A DNA stretch of 64,000 bases from Gnetum montanum. Lineage: Eukaryota; Streptophyta; Gnetopsida; Gnetales; Gnetaceae. The stretch is from NCBI GenBank assembly GCA_015680685.1, contig MNCI01003413.1, positions 334,726-398,725 on the forward strand. Reading direction: 5' to 3'. Under the pieces are notes generated by a model. That model was not told the DNA's origin. It worked only from the letters and a program-made list of their open reading frames with translations, and did no database searches. Within the stretch, counting starts at the first letter, position 1. Each line of letters starts with the position of its first letter. Of this stretch, positions 58,558 through 64,000 are shown piece by piece. Position numbers and translations under genes: made by a program.

Positions 58558-58599
58558 AGTTCACTCTTGAAAGTTGAAACACAAACTTGAGAGTATTAG

Positions 58600-58612
58600 G
58601 ATCAAACACCAC
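58600..58612 (-). other. primer-binding site of F (initiator-Met type, decayed)
   Basis: The minus strand reads TGGTGTTTGATCC two bases after the LTR end, in the same place as in A, B and G. Confidence 0.75.
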
Positions 58613-58614
58613 TT

Positions 58615-59710
58615 GAGGACCAAGAACTTAGAAAGGTGGTTGAATAAGTTCCCTAATTAAAATTATACTAGCCACAAAAAAACACCAAATTTTATTTGGT
58701 ACCCCAACTTGGATATGTTGACACTAGAAGGATAGAATTTTTGCACACCTTTGAATTTTGTTTCTTCAAAAAATGTGATTTGAAGGACACCACACTCTAT
58801 ACAAGCTTTAAGCTCTACTCCAAAGTGTTTTGTAGCTATGAAACCACTCAATTCTGCAAGGTCCCAATAAGCACATAATGTGATTTCAAGGATCCCAAAG
58901 CCTTTACAAAATTGAGCTACGCTCTAGAGTGTTTTAACATTGCAAAACCACTCAATCCTGTAGGATCCCAAAAAGGTCAATACAGATGCCTTCTCGCAAG
59001 AAGTACATCAACCACATATGGCTACAACAAATAATGAAAAGAAAAGAACAAGGAAAGAATGTAACTAAATTTACAGATCCTTGTACTTGAAGCTCAATAC
59101 AAATTACAATCAAGAAAATGATATTACAATGGGGAACAAGAATAGAAATTCATATAATAGACAATGAAGCGTTTTTGTATGAACAATGTTTGCTCAATTC
59201 CCAATATTTTTTCATCATCTTATAGCCTCGAAGTTTCCAAAAATTCCTCGAAATTCATGCAATAGCTACCAAATGGCTAGTGTAGACATCTAATTTGAAG
59301 TTAAGATGTCTAATTGAGATTTATCTCAATTTAGGAGAGATATATCTAGCATGTGGAACATCTACAGTGGGATGTCTATCATGAGATGTCTACTATTGGA
59401 GATAGTTATCTGTTGTTTTTCCAAGACATCTACTCAACTTTTGGACTTTTAATTTTGATCATTTCTCTTATTAAATTATCTTCTTGGAAGTCCTTGTAGC
59501 ATATTCATTTGACTTGTAAACTTCATTTTTGTCCATGCTCTCATCTTGCTCATGTAATCTTCATTTCAACATCTTCTCATAGATCTCATTTCCTTGAGTT
59601 CTCATATCTCATTATGGATTTATTGTTCATGTTCTAAAAAATCATTATCCATCACAAACATTCTATATTCTTCATTTTTCTTAAGGTTTTGACATACCAA
59701 AAGGTTAAAA
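58615..59710 (-). repeat. 5' LTR of element F
   Basis: It aligns with 54736-55812 throughout, with a TATA-like box at 59216-59227 and the palindrome array at 59284-59440. The outermost bases have decayed from TGTTGACC to TTTTAACC. Confidence 0.92.
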
Positions 59711-59715
59711 AATTT

Positions 59716-60499
59716 TGTAACCTCACTTTCTCCTAGAAGAATAGGGATTACTATGCATGAGAATAATTGAGTAGGAACTTTCTTGTAGAATCTTTATGAA
59801 AATAGCATCAAAAGTCCCCTAAACCTAAATTTGCTACTTGCTCCCTCTTTCTTCTTCATAAATGCATTAGCGAAATTATGCACTACGATTTTCATCCAAG
59901 TGTATTTCAAATCCTAAGCTTGAATATAATACATTATCTTAATAGTATCCCACTAGACTAAAGTATGATGGTTCGAGAAATCTATCCATGCATATAGATT
60001 CTACATATAGAATGAATAGGTTTTGCCAATAGTTCTATATTTACCCAAAATTTTGTTCTACATTCTTCTAGGACTTTCTTAAAAATAAATGTAGGTATTA
60101 GGAATTCATGATTAATGGAGAAAATATCCATGAATGATGATTAAATTTTCTTATCATTGCCAATAAAATGAATGACTTCTTCAGATACTAGTTCATGACT
60201 AGACTTACCCTAATAAAACATGTCCATTACTCCATTAGCATATATCTACAATGACTAGTTTATTTCATTTTTGTCATCAATTTTAAAGTAGAAAGCTAAA
60301 ATTATGCATAATCGTCTATGTCAACTGTCTTCAATTTTTCAAACACTTCTAGTTTAATCTTTTATTGTAGAAAATTTAAATCAAAAGTAATTTCATGCTT
60401 TAGCTCAAGTTTTCATTGAATAGGACTTGTTTGTGCCATGATAAAAACTTCCTTGCCAACTAGAATGACATCATAGTTGATCCTCTTCTTTGGATTCAT
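59716..60499 (-). pseudogene. M reading frame, N-terminal part
   Basis: It starts at ATG 60499 with MNPKKRINYDVILVGKEVFI, then KLELKHEITFDLNFL and KIKLEVFEKLKTVDIDDYA. After a shift, VIHFIGNDKK, MDIFSINHEFLIPTFIFKKV and LLAKPIHSICRIYMHG are readable. The damage is stops at CAA/CAG-like codons plus a few shifts. The frame meets element F at its right target duplication. I do not recognise a family; it may be the gag or ORF3 of a further retroelement. Confidence 0.4.
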
Positions 60500-61859
60500 C
60501 TTGTTCTTAATACTGATGTTTAAAAAAATTAGTACACCTGGATTTCATTAATCTTTCAAATGAAAATCTACAATGGAATGTGCAAAAAACTCTTATTCTA
60601 AGTATGCTCAAACCCTTATTTTGAAATTTCTTCACTCTTACTTCTTAATTGCAAATTTTGGACTTCATCTTGGCCATTTATGATAAATGGTATTGTTGAT
60701 AGTGCATTGAATGTTTATGGTGGTGATCGTTTGTAGCATAGGAAAAGTATTATGAAAATATCTACTTTTATTTCTTTCTTTCTTTTATGTTACATAGTCT
60801 TACAAAGTTTAAGTCTTATGGTAACTTAACCTATTTCTTCCATACATTATCAAGAATGGGCTTGCCATTATGCAATCTTGGATAATAGGGTTTAGAGTAA
60901 TTGGTCCTTTCAAAATTATAATATTGGGACTTATTTCTAGATCTTTGGTTCTAGTTGTAATGTCTTATTACTTGCCATTTTTTATGATTACCTTGTCTTT
61001 CTTTGTCCACACATTTTCTTGTAGGATCTTCAATTATCTTTAAGTGTCATAACAACTCATCTAAATTGTCTTCCATCCATAGGAGTATGTATATGATATA
61101 CTCCATGTGATGTTTAAGAAGTGGATGATGTTGAGTGCTACTTGTCTACTTTATTAACATCATAGGCAATTCCATCATTGTTTCTAACACTATCTTTAGG
61201 AGCTTCATTTTCTCATGAACTTTCTCTATGATTTTATTTTTCCCTTATTTTGTATTCTAATATTCTTGCTTTCTTTTACTTAGTAATACATCATCCCATG
61301 TTCTTATTCCTTTCACTCCTACCTCTATATATAATGTCAAATTTATTAACTACTCCATATAACTATCTCATACAACTGTCCTCTATTTATGAATCATTTT
61401 AATATCTTAACATATCACTTCACTCCAATTTTGATAATTCTAATTCTATTCTTTTCATAACTACTTCTCATAACAAAATTTTCATTGCATTATAATATCA
61501 TGTTAGAGTTTTTGATTTTATGTTTCTTAAACAACTCCAATTATAAAAGAACAAAGGAACCAAGAATCCTAGTAAAAAAAATATAAATTATAAAGTACAT
61601 AAACTAAAAGAAGAATTGTTGAATAAAATTCATTTACTAATCACATATGGAGGGATTTTATACTAGAATACATGCTAAGAACGAAATGAGAGATTCATGG
61701 GATATGACTTATTATGATGAGGCGTATTAGGAATATAACTAAATATAGATCTATAGATAGACCATTCTATAAATAACCATGAGTTTAGAATAGACATGGA
61801 TTGACATCATTATTCTTTCAATTTCCTTCCCATCCCCATCCTCCCATGATGTTAATTCT
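60500..61859. other. decayed retroelement-like sequence, unresolved
   Basis: Between about 60840 and 61100 a minus-strand frame reads MEDNLDELL, DPTRKCVDKERQGNHKKWQV and FERTNYSKPYYPRLHNGKPI, like the basic C-terminal part of a copia Gag, but without a zinc knuckle. Near 61500 TGTTAGAGTTTTTGATTTTA could be an LTR start. I could not find matching LTR ends or target duplications, and see no host gene. Confidence 0.4.
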
Positions 61860-62772
61860 CTTAACACCTAAATATCTTTTGAAGGAAAGGAACTTTTGAT
61901 TTTCAAGTATCTTTGTGAAAATATCTCAATTTTTATACTCTATCCTATCATGAAGTGGTAAAATAATCTTGTCCTAGATGAGTTCTCATAGAAAATGGTG
62001 TTTTAGCCTCATGTGTTTATTTCTACTATGATGCATTGGATTGTTTGCCATGACAATTACACTAGTACTATCATAATATATTATAATAGGTGGTTTAAGT
62101 AGAAATATTATCTCACCTAGAAGATTTTGAAGCCATATTGCTTACCTAGCTTCTTCTAAAAGAGAAATCACTTATGATTCAGCTATGGAAAGAGAAACTG
62201 TGTTTTGCTTCTTGAAACACCAAGTAATGAATGAGTTATTGAAATAGAAACAATAACTAGATTTAAAATTTCCATCATCATAATTTCCCCTTTTATCATC
62301 AGTAAATTCATATATAACATTTCCACTTTCATTAGGTTCATAGGAAAAATCATATGAGTCTATGCCATTGAGATACTAAAGCACATGTTTAGCTGCTTGC
62401 CAATGTGATCTTCTATGATCTAACATAAATTAGAAGAGATAAATAACACTAAATTGAATATCTAGTCCATGGTAGTTAGGTACATGAGGCTTCAAATTAG
62501 GAATAGGTATAAGGTTGCATAAACCTTTGGAGTTTCATCTTTCTTAGATAATTTGATATTTTTTGGAAGAGGGGTATTAGAGGGATTAAAATTATTCATG
62601 AAAAATCTTGCTAATAGGGATTTTATGAAATTTTTTTGAGTGAAGATTATACCATATTGGTCTTGAATGAATTGAAAACCAAGGAAATAGTACATTCTTT
62701 CAAGGTCATTCATTTCAAATTCCTTTTTCATTATAGTAAGAAATATTTTATTCAATAGTGTAGCTGATGATA
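61860..62772 (-). pseudogene. copia fragment K: RT C-terminus and RNase H
   Basis: RNase H is readable at about 61950-62250 as WCFKKQNTVSLS, AIWLQNLLGEIIFLLKPPII and YYDSTSVIVMANNPMHHSRN, standard copia motifs. Upstream the reverse transcriptase C-terminus is open (FLTIMKKEFEMNDLERMYYF, LGFQFIQDQYGIIFTQKNFI). The catalytic YVDD region is absent because gypsy sequence begins at about 62773. This K differs from A and B in sequence, so it is another copia family. Confidence 0.85.
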
Positions 62773-63130
62773 TTTCCTTGGATATTTCCAAGGAAAGATA
62801 TATGATCTTTGTCTTGGCATCAATTATGCTTAGCCATGCCCTTTTCATAATAATTGGAAAGTCTCCCTTATAATTGTCCACATGGATTACCAAGAAATTT
62901 ACTAGATAAGATCATCCAAAAATATGAATCATAATATCCTTCACCAATCCCAAGGTAATAGTTCTGGATTGATTAGCAAGCTCTAACCTAATATTACATT
63001 TCTTTAGTGGAGTCTAGTTCCAAGTTTGGTACATCTCTTAGAAGATTAAGTTTATCCCAGCACCTAAGTTTAGTAGAGCTTTAGGTGGATCAGTTCATGC
63101 ATTTTATAAGTAGATTAGGGGACCTTCAAG
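62773..63130 (-). pseudogene. gypsy fragment L: protease remnant
   Basis: VIHVDNYKGDFPIIMKRAWL and SIIDAKTKIIYLSLEISKE match the protease C-terminal half of I and C. The active-site stretch near 63060-63090 reads LLNLGAGINLIF, the catalytic Asp changed to Asn. The fragment is joined in frame to copia reverse transcriptase at its left edge. Confidence 0.85.
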
Positions 63131-64000
63131 ATCAAATATTTTCATGTGTATTACCTTGATCTAGTTATTAACTTCATATGTTAACATGAAAATACATACA
63201 TTTCAGGACCTTTCGTTTGAAGGTGACTCATTGGTAATTTCTAAAGTAGTTTTTGCAGGGTTAGTAGCCATAGATTCTTGCAAGGGTTTAGGTGGGTTGT
63301 TGGGTCTAAATAAAGCCTTTTTCTTAGGCTTACCCTCAGAACCACTTGAATGGTAATATTCTTATAAGTTTATAACCCTCATGGCATTGCATTGCTAAGG
63401 TTATGGTGGAATCTCACCTTGCATAGCTAATGCAGGTGACAAGGGAGTGAAAGTAAAGGATGCGAGATGTTGTGGTTGATAATGATAAGGATAAGTGGAA
63501 GGAGATTCAACTCTTGGAGTATTTTTTTGATGATATTTATGGGGGTAATAATGATGGGAGAAAGAGGGTTGGCTTGCAAAACTATGAGAATATTTAGGTT
63601 ACTAGACATAGTAGCCAAACAAGTCCAGTTAATGATAAGAATATTGCTACCTTGGTGGTGACATTCCCCATGATTATGGGTTTTACCATTGATAATAATA
63701 GTCGAGGTTGAGGTGGAACTCCACTTGGATAATAGTGTGATTGGTGGAATTTTTGCCAATAATTACCTTATAGAGAAGGTAATCTCATATGTGGTTACCT
63801 TTTTGCAAAGTTTGGATTTAAAAGCATATATCCCATATTCTTCTAAGCATGAAAACATAGGACAACATTCCTTGGGATGTTCATATTAGCATATGTGACA
63901 TCCTTCTTCCTATATCTCTGAATCCAAAACCTCATCAATTGTTGTAGCCTTACCAATATGCTAATGGAAGTTCTTTCATGTATTCCTTCTCCTCCTCCTA
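63131..64000 (-). pseudogene. gypsy fragment L: gag C-terminal part
   Basis: The stretch is rich in Pro, Tyr and Gln codons in one minus-strand frame and lines up with 47950-48600 of I, including a zinc knuckle at about 63855-63895 that reads CHIC, a stop, then YEHPKECC. The Gag capsid domain would lie beyond the right edge of the window. Confidence 0.75.

Larger units (their letters stand above)
54736..59710 (-). mobile_element. Ty1/copia element F (Sirevirus-like): gag without pol
   Basis: A 5.0-kb minus-strand element with two LTRs of about 1.1 kb, an initiator-Met-type primer site, a purine tract and perfect 5-bp target duplication. The 2.8-kb interior holds only gag and a short non-coding part. 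Gag and the post-gag palindrome cluster match G. It cannot have supplied its own reverse transcriptase or integrase. Confidence 0.92.

Noticed and set aside
1-64000. Host plant genes
   Set aside because: No frame shows a non-transposon protein, intron-exon pattern or untranslated leader that I could support.

Overview
The window looks like plant nuclear DNA from a large, repeat-rich genome. It is AT-rich, and its only recognisable coding sequence is decayed LTR retrotransposon protein in lineages known from plants: Ty1/copia of the Sirevirus (SIRE/Maximus) type and non-chromovirus Ty3/gypsy (Athila/Tat-like). I found no host gene, rRNA gene or functional tRNA gene. Nearly every reading frame is broken, mostly by stops and active-site changes that are single C-to-T or G-to-A steps, as expected for old, heavily methylated repeats. 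I cannot name the species.

Layout on the + strand. 1-2402: Ty3/gypsy pol fragment J (minus). 2403-3208: LINE fragment (plus) with an unusual ORF1. 3209-5479: 5' LTR, primer-binding site and first reading frame of a plus-strand element H; its LTR carries a probable tRNA-derived SINE. 5483-9809: copia element A (minus). 9810 to about 35110: copia element B (minus), split by two gypsy insertions with perfect 5-bp target duplications: C (12052-23670, ATTAG) and D (25259-32732, CCAAG). 35111-37669: plus-strand coding remnant. 37670-51701: an H-type LTR split by copia element G (37871-44505, plus) and gypsy element I (44752-51313, minus). 51702-60499: decayed minus-strand frames (M), split by copia element F (54736-59710, duplication AATTT). 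60500-61859: unresolved. 61860-64000: a copia fragment K fused to a gypsy fragment L, both minus.

How the parts may work together. A, B, F and G share the LTR type (TGTTGA start, AGACGTCT-like palindromes before a TATA box), an initiator-Met primer site and a purine tract. A and B keep pol but lack the N-terminal Gag domain and first zinc knuckle; F and G keep full-length Gag but have no pol. This reciprocal loss suggests a two-component, mutually complementing family. Among the gypsy-type elements, C keeps gag, pol and a 952-codon third ORF; D keeps gag and ORF3 but no pol. Each gypsy LTR family has its own cluster of CpG-containing palindromes just upstream of a CTATAAATA box.

Limits. All family assignments come from reading motifs by eye; no database search was made. 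Five N positions (16110, 28078, 32116, 32162, 45006) mark weak assembly. Two of them bracket an inverted 45-bp piece and another separates an exact 44-bp duplication, so local structure there should not be trusted.
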